This document shows, piece after piece, positions 13,226 to 20,398 of a stretch of 20,398 nt of DNA. The notes under the pieces are model-generated. The model ran no database searches. It saw only the letters and a list, made by a program, of their open reading frames with translations, and was not told where the DNA came from. The translations under genes and the position numbers were made by a program. The DNA is from a virus. Every line of letters begins with the position of its first letter. The stretch's first letter is position 1. The stretch lies in IMG/VR virus record IMGVR_UViG_3300033146_000553, positions 1 through 20,398 of that record; one strand, written 5' to 3'.

Positions 13226-13274
13226 CCTGATTTGGCCAAAAGAGGCCTCTAGTGTTAAGTTTTAAAACTAAGCT

Positions 13275-14726
13275 CTACGAACTGTGGTAACCGAGCAAAT
13301 TAGTAGCTGTATTACCTTCTGGAGCCTTGCCCTCTGGTATGTCACCGTGTTGGCTTGAACGAGGTGGGGGAGTCGTTGCCTTCGATGCAGGGGGATCTCC
13401 TGCTGGTGGAGTAACCGGAGCAGCAGAATTTTCTGGACGCTTCCACCCATACGATTCTAGCCTCTTATACTCTGAGTCGATTTGCTGATTGACAGACCTC
13501 TGGATCGAGATCTTCAGCATAGACAAGATGTGCTCTGAGTCGAACGACCAATACTTTTCACCCTGACCTGCAGCCACAGCTTCATTGTATTTCTTGATCG
13601 GTAAGAACTGCTTGCCATCTACGACTCGATCAGCACCGCCAGTTTCCCAGAATGCTTGACCCTGTGCATCAACGAATTTTTCCAGTGCAGCATGCACAGG
13701 ATTGTTCGCACTATCCATAGGCTTAGCACCTTTAGTGATAGCGACGAGTTCGTCGGCATACTGTTTACCTCGTGCCAGACCTTGTTGAATGATGCCATAC
13801 TCAAGACCGAAAGCTTTTTGTGCTCCCTCATCTCCGTCTTTAGCGATAGCATCTTTAACGTGTTGAGGAACTACGTCATCGTAGAGTTCGCCTTGATACT
13901 CTTTAACACGTTGTTCAATCTGAGGTTTAAGGTGTAATTGTTTATTCTCAGCCTTTAGCTTTTCAGTTTCCTTATTCGCTTCAGCTGACGCTCTAACAGT
14001 AGCCTCATGAATATTACGCCTGTCACGCATCTCAAGCAATTCAACGTCTGAGATGTTAGGACGCTCACGGTCTAAGAAAGCTTTATACTCATAGTCGTTT
14101 GCGTTCGGCTCAAATGTAGGATCCTTCTCACGTGCCTGCTTTACGTAATCACGATGTGCTTTAAAGAACTTGAGCATCTTTTCGTCGAGTCCTTTATGCT
14201 GGTCTCCCATCTGCTCAGAAGCAAACTTAGCAAGCTCATACTCATACTTCTCTTGTGGGAGCAAATCGTCGAGTAGTTCTTGGTCTGGGTTACCTGCTGG
14301 TGGATCTCCGGCTGGAGGATCTTTAGAAGGTTCAAAAGTCGGTAGCTCGTCGGCTGGGCCGGACGGCTTCTTATACTTAACAACAGGTTCTTTTTTAGCA
14401 GGAGGTGTTTCTCCGGCAGGTGGGTCGCCAGCTGGAGGATCCCCTGCTGGTGGGTCACCTGCTGGTGGATCTCCACCATCTTCAGGAATGTCAGCTAAAA
14501 TATCGGACAGACTCGCTGCTGGTCTGTTAGGTTTAGACTCCTCTGGTGGGTCTCCTTCTGGAGGATCTCCACTCGGTGGATCACCTGCTGGTGGATCTCC
14601 GGCAGGCGGATCGCCAGCTGGAGGCTCGTTCTTGTCAGTATCGCTCGTTAGTTGGAATAACGAATCGACTACATTCTCCCCGGTTATTTCTGGTTCCGGG
14701 GGTGTATCTTTATTCTCATCGCCCAT
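13275..14726 (-). CDS. Capsid scaffolding protein with PPAGD pentapeptide repeats
   Basis: This 483-residue acidic protein lies between portal and major capsid genes, the standard place for a scaffold. The first ~150 residues are disordered and built on Pro-Pro-Ala-Gly-Asp repeats: array one at residues 35-62, array two at 87-106, a short one at 137-146, and another fragment near the C-terminus (440-447). Residues ~150-430 are helical and charged, with a coiled-coil-like core (EATVRASAEANKETEKLKAE) and long hydrophilic helices, typical of scaffolds that copolymerise with capsid and leave or are cleaved. No protease triad is visible. It begins ATGGGCGAT at 14726, 14 bases after the portal stop, and ends before a strong terminator. 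Confidence 0.75.
   Translation of the reverse strand: MGDENKDTPPEPEITGENVVDSLFQLTSDTDKNEPPAGDPPAGDPPAGDPPSGDPPEGDPPEESKPNRPAASLSDILADIPEDGGDPPAGDPPAGDPPAGDPPAGETPPAKKEPVVKYKKPSGPADELPTFEPSKDPPAGDPPAGNPDQELLDDLLPQEKYEYELAKFASEQMGDQHKGLDEKMLKFFKAHRDYVKQAREKDPTFEPNANDYEYKAFLDRERPNISDVELLEMRDRRNIHEATVRASAEANKETEKLKAENKQLHLKPQIEQRVKEYQGELYDDVVPQHVKDAIAKDGDEGAQKAFGLEYGIIQQGLARGKQYADELVAITKGAKPMDSANNPVHAALEKFVDAQGQAFWETGGADRVVDGKQFLPIKKYNEAVAAGQGEKYWSFDSEHILSMLKISIQRSVNQQIDSEYKRLESYGWKRPENSAAPVTPPAGDPPASKATTPPPRSSQHGDIPEGKAPEGNTATNLLGYHSS
14409..14468 (-). repeat. PPAGD repeat array 2 (15-bp units)
   Basis: Four pentapeptide units: PPAGD three times, then PPAGE. A further pair lies at 14289-14318 and one and a half units at 13386-13409. 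Confidence 0.85.
14541..14624 (-). repeat. PPAGD repeat array 1 (15-bp units)
   Basis: Five full pentapeptides (PPAGD x3, PPSGD, PPEGD) plus a partial one. Synonymous codon differences between units indicate an older expansion. Confidence 0.85.
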
Positions 14727-14740
14727 TATCGTGATTTAGG

Positions 14741-16405
14741 TTATGCAGGACTCCCGGCCGGAGGTGCTGCTGGAGGTGCTCCACCTGCAGGGGCTCCACC
14801 TTGTCCTTCTGGACTTGGGATTCCTGCAGCTGCCTCAACCGTAGCGAGCCTCTGAGTAAGAGCTGCGATTGCTTCTTGTAACTGTTGGTTAAGATCAGGA
14901 GTTATATCCTCATCAGATTCGAGATTCAAATCAGATCCAGTAAGTCTGAACACTTCATTGACCATCTCAAAAAGTTTTGCGTCGCCCATCTTCTCCATCA
15001 CTGGAGGCAACTGAACTACTTGTGCGATCAGTTGAGTAAGCGTCTGGGCAGCTTGCGTGTTGGAAAATCTTTCAGCACCGTCACGAGAAGTAAATAGCAC
15101 ATCATGACGAAGGTCTTGGACAGACCCAAGAATCGTTCTACGGATAACATCTTTCTCTCCAGTAGTCTTATCCTCAACGATCTTAAAGCCTGCAGCTTCA
15201 ACCACTGACTCAGGATATCGTTCGAGTGTCGGCACCTCTACCTTATCGGAAGAGCAGCACAGCAAAGACTCGTATAACAATTTCTTCAGACCTTCACGTT
15301 GGTAATCAACGTCGTCAGAAATTGAAGTGAATATTGAATTAGTGGTATTGGAAATTTCTTGAACCTCACGTGCAGATATTTCACGTGGTGCAGGTTGACC
15401 CAGTTCTTGAGGCGAGAATACAAGCAGACGTTCTGCCAGTCCCATCAACTCAGACATCGCACGAATTGAGTCAGAGATGTTATGTGAGATGCTTGACTCT
15501 ATAACTTCAACAGCAGACTTAACATCGATACCTACATCAGCAAGTTCCGTCCTTGAAACAAATAACGCTTGAGGATTCGCATAGTAGTTCTCGTTCTTAA
15601 GGATATTCTTCAACGCCTCCTGAGTTTCACTATCGATTACATCTTTGTTGAAGATGTAAAGTTTCATCAAGCCTGCTTTCATGTTGAGAAGCATTTGGCT
15701 AACGATGTTTGAAAGTTGATCTTGGTAAGGTATGATGTCGTGTGCCATCGAGTTGTTTAACACACGGTCATCTTTCTGGTTTATGCCACCGTATACCGCT
15801 GGGATCGAAGGGAGGAACTCACCTTTAACTACTGTGTTATCAGATGCGATCGTGAGCTTGACCCATACGCTGTAAGGGTAATCGCAGATACCGAGATCCT
15901 TAGGGATAACCTTTTCAAAATACTCAGTTAAGAATACTGGTTTGTCAGCGTCTTCTGTAGAGTATCTGTTAAGGTTAGACTTCTCGTCATTCTCAGAACT
16001 AACGTCATTTTTTGTATAGTTCGGGAACTTAATCTGACAAGGGTTGAAGTAGTAATCAAAAAATGTTTTATACTTTTCTACGTGAGTGGCTGAGCTAGAA
16101 GAGTAATCAATCGCATCTCTGTTGAAGAATCCTGATGCTGTCTTAACTTGACCGTAGAGAACAATATCCCAGTGCAATAACCAGTTAGGCCCGAGATCGT
16201 CGTTCTTCTTTCTCAATCTTCGCTTCCCCTTTATCACCTTTAGTATCTTCCCCTGACGTAGGGATCGAAGTAGGAGTGTCAGCGTTATTACGGGTAGGGA
16301 CGAGGTGTTTCTCCTCAGTCCAACGACACGTTGGGAAAGTAAGAGAGTATCCGTAGAGGAACATGTCACGCACTGCTTGCTGCGAGAAAAATCTACGGTA
16401 ACCAA
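14741..16405 (-). CDS. Portal protein, C-terminal reading frame (gene broken by frameshift)
   Basis: This frame stays open from 16405 to the stop at 14741, but only the part from about 16210 on reads as portal. The first ~65 codons are the out-of-frame shadow of the N-terminal fragment. Recognisable portal-like parts include LGPNWLLHWDIVLYGQ, then AHDIIPYQDQLSNIVSQMLL and the helical LSNIVSQMLLNMKAGLMKL, IRAMSELMGLAERLLVFSPQ and PREISAREVQEISNTTNSI. The portal ring of 12 subunits is the DNA gateway and head-tail connector. The last ~25 residues are Gly/Pro/Ala-rich (GGAPAGGAPPAAPPAG), probably a disordered tail. Joined with the N-terminal fragment, the protein would be about 733 residues, long for a portal. 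Confidence 0.7.
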   Translation of the reverse strand: MVTVDFSRSKQCVTCSSTDTLLLSQRVVGLRRNTSSLPVITLTLLLRSLRQGKILKVIKGKRRLRKKNDDLGPNWLLHWDIVLYGQVKTASGFFNRDAIDYSSSSATHVEKYKTFFDYYFNPCQIKFPNYTKNDVSSENDEKSNLNRYSTEDADKPVFLTEYFEKVIPKDLGICDYPYSVWVKLTIASDNTVVKGEFLPSIPAVYGGINQKDDRVLNNSMAHDIIPYQDQLSNIVSQMLLNMKAGLMKLYIFNKDVIDSETQEALKNILKNENYYANPQALFVSRTELADVGIDVKSAVEVIESSISHNISDSIRAMSELMGLAERLLVFSPQELGQPAPREISAREVQEISNTTNSIFTSISDDVDYQREGLKKLLYESLLCCSSDKVEVPTLERYPESVVEAAGFKIVEDKTTGEKDVIRRTILGSVQDLRHDVLFTSRDGAERFSNTQAAQTLTQLIAQVVQLPPVMEKMGDAKLFEMVNEVFRLTGSDLNLESDEDITPDLNQQLQEAIAALTQRLATVEAAAGIPSPEGQGGAPAGGAPPAAPPAGSPA

Positions 16406-16943
16406 ACTGGTCAGTCATGATCTCAACACGCTGTGATAAAACGTCAGACTTAAGTTTAGCAGTAACTGAAGTCCCTCTTGCATCATACTTGAAGTATGGG
16501 TAAAGATTATGGAACCTTGCCGACTGTGCTGAAGCACGACGAGTAATAAATGAACGGACTAGGTTAACAGCAGTCTCGTGTAAACGAGGGATGTCGATCT
16601 CGATTACCTCATCCTTATCGTCCTTAACTAAAAATTCATCGGAACATTCAAGATCTTTTAGATACTTAGCACACTGCTTAACATCTACTTTACCTTGAGC
16701 ATAAAGTTGTAAAGGGATATTTTGTTTATTAATCGGCGTAGAGTCCCAAGCTAAGTCCACCGCTTGATAATGCCGTGCATTACGACATGACATCCCAATC
16801 CCATTACTCACACGAGACTCAATGAGTTTCTCCCATTGTGACCGAATCTTAGTATCTTTTGACTCAGCATCCGTCGACGTGAAAATTTCCTGCAATCTCT
16901 CAGATGTGCAGCCCCAAGATTCTAAAATGTCGATGTCTCTCAT
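16185..16943 (-). CDS. Portal protein, N-terminal fragment (gene broken by frameshift)
   Basis: This 252-residue frame starts at ATG 16943, forming TAATG with the stop of the preceding gene. It carries the portal wing start: LVRSFITRRASAQSARFHNL, then YPYFKYDARGTSVTAKLKS and RRFFSQQAVRDMFLYGYS, leading to TFPTCRWTEEKH. From about residue 215 it is a charged linker (PTSGEDTKGDKGEAKIEKEE). The frame then ends at TAA 16187-16185 while the continuation lies in the +1 frame (KNDDLGPNW). Removing one base in the AGAAGAACGACG region would give IEKEDDDLGPNW. The order of motifs suggests the strand before the conserved D-G-P block may also be missing; a small deletion is therefore possible. Confidence 0.75.
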   Translation of the reverse strand: MRDIDILESWGCTSERLQEIFTSTDAESKDTKIRSQWEKLIESRVSNGIGMSCRNARHYQAVDLAWDSTPINKQNIPLQLYAQGKVDVKQCAKYLKDLECSDEFLVKDDKDEVIEIDIPRLHETAVNLVRSFITRRASAQSARFHNLYPYFKYDARGTSVTAKLKSDVLSQRVEIMTDQFGYRRFFSQQAVRDMFLYGYSLTFPTCRWTEEKHLVPTRNNADTPTSIPTSGEDTKGDKGEAKIEKEERRSRA

Positions 16944-17326
16944 TAATTCTTAACGGTCGGTATGAATGTTTCACCGGGTGAAAGAGGGTAATCTTTCAAC
17001 ACGTTAGGCATCAAGCACACCTCTATAAAGGTCAAACTCCAGCATACTGTATCAGGGAAAGTTCCTTTTGCAAGGTATTTCTTCATGTCCGTATGGGGCA
17101 AATTAATCATACTACTGAGCTCGTATACCGTCCAACGTAAGTATCCGCACATGCGGTTAACTCGTTCAGGAGTCCAGAGGGTCTTTAGATTCAGCCTCAA
17201 ATAGTGGTTATCCACTATACGGGACAGAAGCGTAGAGGTCTCCTCACCGTTTATCTTAGGTGGGGAAACTAGAGGGAGGTCTCTAAATTTTTTAGGCCTC
17301 GGTTTAGGATTCTTCGCTGCTGCCAT
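16943..17326 (-). CDS. Unknown basic protein upstream of the portal, helix-turn-helix-like
   Basis: This 127-residue protein starts with a basic, Pro-rich tail (MAAAKNPKPRPKKFRDLPLV). A helical core follows, and residues ~54-85 (VNRMCGYLRWTVYELSSMIN, then LPHTDMKKYL) read like a helix-turn-helix unit: helix, short turn, recognition-type helix. The rest is hydrophobic (SLTFIEVCLMPNVL). No family is recognised. Its position between TerL and portal, and the basic N-terminus, would suit a DNA-associated packaging or head protein; a regulator is equally possible. ATG 17326 overlaps the preceding gene by 23 bases, and its stop forms TAATG with the portal start. Confidence 0.55.
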   Translation of the reverse strand: MAAAKNPKPRPKKFRDLPLVSPPKINGEETSTLLSRIVDNHYLRLNLKTLWTPERVNRMCGYLRWTVYELSSMINLPHTDMKKYLAKGTFPDTVCWSLTFIEVCLMPNVLKDYPLSPGETFIPTVKN

Positions 17327-17588
17327 TACCTCTCGCTAAAACCACTAGAGAAGGAGGAGGCAGATCGTCAGCAGCGTCGCCGTCACCGAAGAACTCGTCT
17401 TCACCTTCAGCTTCAGAAGCTGAGATATCGGAGGCAGACTTAACAGAAGCTGCGAAGACAGCGTCAGAAGACTCAGTAACCACATAACCAATTGTCATGG
17501 TTCCTTCTGTTCCCGGCGTTTGCTGGGCTAGTTGGTCACGGATTTCTGGATCAAGATCCTCTACATTTAACTGAATGTCGTTTGCCAT
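17304..17588 (-). CDS. Small acidic protein following TerL
   Basis: This 94-residue protein (MANDIQLNVEDLDPEIRDQL...) has an acidic and Ser-rich centre (SASDISASEAEGEDEFFGDG) and a Pro-rich end (DDLPPPSLVVLARG). No domain, membrane segment or signal is visible, and most of it is probably disordered. It starts at ATG 17588, 12 bases after the TerL stop, without an SD. Its 3' end overlaps the start of the next gene by 23 bases. No family recognised; only its location ties it to packaging or head assembly. Confidence 0.55.
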   Translation of the reverse strand: MANDIQLNVEDLDPEIRDQLAQQTPGTEGTMTIGYVVTESSDAVFAASVKSASDISASEAEGEDEFFGDGDAADDLPPPSLVVLARGNGSSEES

Positions 17589-17600
17589 AATATCTGCAAT

Positions 17601-18836
17601 CTACCTGTTGCCTATCCCGATGTCAAGTAATTCTGACTTGGTCTCGTCAGCCTTACGGACGTTATTACCGCTTAGCTCGTGGTGAAGCATAGGGTAAGTC
17701 ATCGCATCGAATGTGTGGATATAGATTGAACGTTTAGGTTTGAAAGCTGCTGAAGGGTCGTATTTACCCTCTTTCACCTTCTCACACTGTAAATTAAGGA
17801 ACATCTGCTTCACCTTTGTGCAAGATGATGAAACGATCAACCGCTCAGTATTGAGCAAATTGTTTACGATACGCACACGAGCCTCGACTGAACCGCCGAA
17901 CTTAGGGGCTGCTTTCATCTTGATCGGCTTCAGATCTTTGAAGGAAGTCTTGATCAGCTCTTTACTCTCCCTCTCGTAGTCCAGCACGTCATAGCTCCCA
18001 TCAGAGCCGGGACGGAACTGGTTAAATGCTGAGTCGTCCGAGATATCTTCGTAGTTGTAGTGCATCTTTCGGATGCGGTTCCAGAACATCATACGCCTCA
18101 TCTGTTCACGCACAAGGACTCTGGTCTTCAATTTTTGGTTGATATATACCATTTCATCGAAGACTACCCACACGATACCCCTGTCTTTAGTAGGTATCAT
18201 CTGCATCCATATGATAGCATTATTCGCTGAACCGAGGTCATAGCCGAATGTGATCGGGTAGTTCATAGAAGGTAGGACTCGCTTCTTAGCGTTACCCATG
18301 ACGTGAACCTCTGGGAAGAAAGAGTTAGCGAAGATGCCGTCACCAACTGGACGGTCAACCCACTTACCTTCAACCATCCGTTCGATTTCAATAGGATCGT
18401 CACGTGTCGCCTCAATAACCGATTCGTAGTAGGAATCGTTCAGATACGTGTTATCCTTTGAGGTCATCTCTATCTGGATATAGCGTTTATCCCACTCACC
18501 TTCTGGGGATATTATATCGCCTTGACGGTTCTTAGATTCTTTTAAAGGTATCTCAAAGAAGCGTTTATACACCCAGTGACTCGGTCCGTCAGGATTCGTA
18601 GCCATGAGGTATTGCTGGAGTGGCACACCGGGACGACGACCTATCTGTTGGACAACCGCAGTGAAATACCCCGGCCCACCGAGAGTAGTTCCCTCATCCA
18701 CAAACACAAAGGATGGCTCGAAACCACGGATACGGTTCTTCAAGATATCCTCGTGCGGTGCTGAGATAAGGAGCAACTTTGACCAGCCACCCCAAGCATT
18801 CTGCACCATACGGTAACGATACCTCATTTCGTCCAT
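17601..18836 (-). CDS. terL: Terminase large subunit, main fragment (lacks Walker A; frame broken)
   Basis: This 411-residue frame opens at ATG 18836; the same frame is open further upstream to 18944, including GVRSQATQGGIWEKLENEI, so the start given is not the true one. Motifs in order: Walker B and catalytic Glu VFVDEGT (44-50), coupling motif YLMATNPDGP (76-85), and the RNase H-like nuclease centre with Asp in GYDLGSANNA (200), VVFDEMVY (227) and HTFDAMTYP (377). Together these show a headful- or site-cutting TerL ATPase-nuclease. Its Walker A lies in the other frame, on the adjacent upstream fragment. The reconstructed gene would give about 510 residues. Confidence 0.9.
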   Translation of the reverse strand: MDEMRYRYRMVQNAWGGWSKLLLISAPHEDILKNRIRGFEPSFVFVDEGTTLGGPGYFTAVVQQIGRRPGVPLQQYLMATNPDGPSHWVYKRFFEIPLKESKNRQGDIISPEGEWDKRYIQIEMTSKDNTYLNDSYYESVIEATRDDPIEIERMVEGKWVDRPVGDGIFANSFFPEVHVMGNAKKRVLPSMNYPITFGYDLGSANNAIIWMQMIPTKDRGIVWVVFDEMVYINQKLKTRVLVREQMRRMMFWNRIRKMHYNYEDISDDSAFNQFRPGSDGSYDVLDYERESKELIKTSFKDLKPIKMKAAPKFGGSVEARVRIVNNLLNTERLIVSSSCTKVKQMFLNLQCEKVKEGKYDPSAAFKPKRSIYIHTFDAMTYPMLHHELSGNNVRKADETKSELLDIGIGNR

Positions 18837-18940
18837 ACGTGGCTCTTTGTAGACCAGACCGAGGTTATCCCTCCAGTCGGGGAGGATCTCGTTTTCTAGC
18901 TTCTCCCAGATACCACCTTGAGTCGCCTGAGAACGGACAC

Positions 18941-19132
18941 CTAAGTCTTACCACCGCCTCTGTCGCCCCACATGAGGCCGAAGCGAGCTGTCATGTCAAA
19001 TACCCTTTGTTGATCCGCCGTAAGCGTAGGAGCCCACGTTAACGGCTCCTCAGGAGGGCCGTCGACTATCGGCTCGTTACCGAGGAGTTCTCTCAGCTCC
19101 TCGAAAGCATCATCGTCAAAATCAAGTGCCAC
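18941..19132 (-). CDS. terL: Terminase large subunit, N-terminal fragment with Walker A
   Basis: This 63-residue frame starts at GTG 19132, overlapping the TerS stop by 11 bases. It ends FGLMWGDRGGGKT followed at once by TAG (18943-18941). GDRGGGKT is the terminase Walker A (P-loop). In the frame used by the rest of TerL the sequence then reads LGVRSQATQGG. The two frames overlap by only about 7 bases (a TAA closes the second frame at 18948-18950), so the change of frame must lie within GACTTAG. In related terminases about 20 residues (a helix and a strand) separate the P-loop from a VR-S/T-x-x motif; here there is almost nothing, so a deletion is suspected. Confidence 0.85.
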   Translation of the reverse strand: MALDFDDDAFEELRELLGNEPIVDGPPEEPLTWAPTLTADQQRVFDMTARFGLMWGDRGGGKT

Positions 19133-19772
19133 TACTACTATCTGGTTTTAACTGTTGGAATGCTGGTAACACTGGCTTGTCATCGTTGCCTTTCTTCTTC
19201 GAGATCTTCGCCATGGCGAGTGTGCCGGACTGGACGTCACGGTTTGCCTTGAGCAATTGGTCATACGTTAAATTATAGGCTCGCTGCCACATCAACCTCT
19301 CACGTATCGATAAGTTCTCGTTTCGCAGTTCCTCACGGATCCGGTCAAGATCCTCGACCAGTTCCATTCCGCAGTAAGTTATAAGTCTGTGAAACAGGGT
19401 CATCGACCCTACTAAAAATTTACCAGCTACTGGTTCAAACTTCCCAAGAGTTTCGAGCTTAGTGATAGTCTCTTGTGGGATCCCAGCTTCCTTGAAGCCC
19501 TGCATGGTTAGCGTCATACTCTCTTGGTTAAGCAGTGCCATGACGTTCTCGTCGGCGTCTTTCTCAGGGTCCGGCTCTCGAACCACGACAGGGTTAACTC
19601 TTGGGACAGTATCCTCAGGACTGGTCCCATACACTGAAGCTAACCTCACATCGTTGGAAATTGCCTTACGAAGTTTTTCAACTGAACATTCTAAGAGTTC
19701 AGCTGCAGTTTCGACATGGCCACCAGCAGTTTGCATTGCTTCAATGATAGCCTCCCTCTCTTCAGTATTCAT
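19122..19772 (-). CDS. terS: Terminase small subunit
   Basis: This 216-residue protein has an N-terminal helix-turn-helix (AIIEAMQTAGGHVETAAELL, then CSVEKLRKAISND; residues ~8-41), the DNA-binding unit of phage small terminases that recognises the packaging site. The centre is helical (ETITKLETLGKF, FHRLITYCGMELVEDLDRIR) and suits oligomerisation. The C-terminus is basic, with KISKKKG. It lies directly upstream of TerL, overlapping its GTG start by 11 bases. ATG 19772 is preceded by GGAACTAAGAG. The family assignment rests on HTH, length and gene order. Confidence 0.8.
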   Translation of the reverse strand: MNTEEREAIIEAMQTAGGHVETAAELLECSVEKLRKAISNDVRLASVYGTSPEDTVPRVNPVVVREPDPEKDADENVMALLNQESMTLTMQGFKEAGIPQETITKLETLGKFEPVAGKFLVGSMTLFHRLITYCGMELVEDLDRIREELRNENLSIRERLMWQRAYNLTYDQLLKANRDVQSGTLAMAKISKKKGNDDKPVLPAFQQLKPDSSSGT

Positions 19773-20208
19773 CTCTTAGTTCCTTTCTTCGTTTAGCCAA
19801 AATTTTCTTATATAAAGTTTTCGAGTATCTATCCATCTTCAAAAGAAGCTGATTAGTTTTCGACTGTGATTCTTTTATCTTATCGTTAATCTCTGTAGTC
19901 GCAAGTTTCTTCTGAGCCCTCAACTCACTACGCTCCATACGAGCGAGCTTAGCTTCTTTGGCATGCTTCATCTTCAACTCATCGACCTTATTCAGCAAAT
20001 TATCCAATGACGCTTTATAATAATTGCGTCGCTTCTCTGATCTCAAGAGACGTGGAGGTGGCCTGTTAGCTTTAGTGTAGTCTTTACACAGCTGGACAGT
20101 CTCCTCCTCGCTCTTGTGGAGATCCTGAACTAGTTGAAGATACTCCTCGTCCTGCCCGAGGATCTCCTCAAACTCAGCTCGCTTACAGATGGAGAGATAC
20201 TTTATCAC
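19762..20208 (-). CDS. Lysine-rich coiled-coil protein upstream of TerS
   Basis: This 148-residue protein is almost wholly helical and rich in Lys, Glu and Arg, with a coiled-coil run (SLDNLLNKVDELKMKHAKEA, then LARMERSELRAQKKL) and a short Pro turn (NRPPPRLL). No family recognised. It could be a DNA-binding, packaging-associated or scaffold-like factor. The start is GTG 20208, overlapping the preceding gene by 26 bases. Fusing the two frames by a +1 shift would also give a smooth protein (SLHL to KRAEFEEIL), so a third frameshift cannot be excluded. Its stop overlaps the TerS start by 11 bases. Confidence 0.6.
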   Translation of the reverse strand: MIKYLSICKRAEFEEILGQDEEYLQLVQDLHKSEEETVQLCKDYTKANRPPPRLLRSEKRRNYYKASLDNLLNKVDELKMKHAKEAKLARMERSELRAQKKLATTEINDKIKESQSKTNQLLLKMDRYSKTLYKKILAKRRKELRDEY

Positions 20209-20398
20209 GTTCCATTTTCATGATTATAGGTTTGAAGGTAGATTCAAACCAAGGTGAGTCTTTTAGGTATTTAAACTTCCGGCCAAAGTCTCTACGGAAG
20301 TAGGCATTGGCACGGTTACGGTCAGAAGAGTTGAAAGGGTCAAAACCACAGCCTTTAATAAAAGCCCTCATCTCTTTGACGATGATGTTATCCCAACG
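20183..20398 (-). CDS. Unknown protein, C-terminal part (runs off right edge)
   Basis: The frame is open from the right edge (RWDNIIVKEMRAF) to the stop at 20183; any true start lies outside the window. The 71 visible residues are basic and aromatic, with NRANAYFRRDFGRKF and SPWFESTFKPIIM, and show no known motif. It immediately precedes and overlaps the coiled-coil gene, suggesting one transcription unit or one broken gene. Confidence 0.55.
   Translation of the reverse strand, partial: RWDNIIVKEMRAFIKGCGFDPFNSSDRNRANAYFRRDFGRKFKYLKDSPWFESTFKPIIMKMERDKVSLHL

Noticed and set aside
14289-14624. Repeated 15-bp units as a possible CRISPR array
   Set aside because: Units are contiguous, in frame and encode PPAGD; there are no unique spacers.
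14170-14739. Plus-strand 189-codon Gly/Ser/Pro-rich frame antisense to the scaffold
   Set aside because: It is the mirror image of the PPAGD repeats; such repetitive codons leave several frames open, and the scaffold frame has gene order and overlaps in its favour.
18941-18943. TAG in TerL as a recoded stop codon
   Set aside because: Reading through gives VSVLRRLKVV and soon another TAG; the true continuation is in another frame.

Overview
This window is the late (packaging and structural) region of a tailed double-stranded DNA bacteriophage (Caudoviricetes), either a virion genome or a prophage. The evidence is one tightly packed, almost entirely minus-strand gene series in the classical order: small terminase, large terminase, portal, scaffold, major capsid protein, virion accessory proteins, a very large fibre protein, fibre-tip proteins, then a probable lysis region. 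Start and stop codons overlap repeatedly (TAATG, TGATG and 8-26 base overlaps), and TAA, TAG and TGA are all used as stops. The host cannot be named. Many starts have an A/T-rich leader rather than a strong Shine-Dalgarno site. A lipoprotein-like nested ORF, if real, would point to a Gram-negative host. No integrase, tRNA, CRISPR array, insertion sequence or host gene was seen.

Transcription runs from high to low coordinates. 20398-16943 holds a truncated gene, a lysine-rich coiled-coil protein, TerS, TerL, and small acidic and basic proteins. 16943-13275 holds the portal and the scaffold, which carries PPAGD repeats. 13274-13085 is a regulatory island: an intrinsic terminator, then an extended -10 promoter and a leader with competing hairpins, placed so that the capsid gene can be transcribed separately. 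13084-9510 holds the major capsid protein, a small protein, an extraordinary (X-Ala-Ser)n triplet-repeat protein and a 257-residue virion protein, with hairpins in two of the gaps. 9503-4055 holds a 1462-residue fibre protein with four copies of a ~65-residue module, then two tip-like proteins sharing an almost identical 23-bp start. 4062-1858 holds a YkgJ-type Cys-cluster protein, DUF4376-like and DUF1353-like proteins, an unknown protein and a membrane protein with an out-of-frame nested lipoprotein-like ORF. 1750-1484 is a holin-like protein. A deoxynucleoside-monophosphate-kinase-like gene at 900-1487 is the only plus-strand gene and converges on the holin-like gene. A structural-type gene runs off the left edge on the minus strand.

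Two core packaging genes are broken as sequenced. TerL changes frame immediately after its Walker A motif, and the portal changes frame near 16200. In both, the join also seems to lack residues expected in the family, so small deletions or assembly errors are more likely than programmed frameshifting. The most novel-looking items are the (X-Ala-Ser)n protein beside the capsid gene, the candidate nested outer-membrane spanin, and the duplicated 23-bp leader of the two fibre-tip genes.
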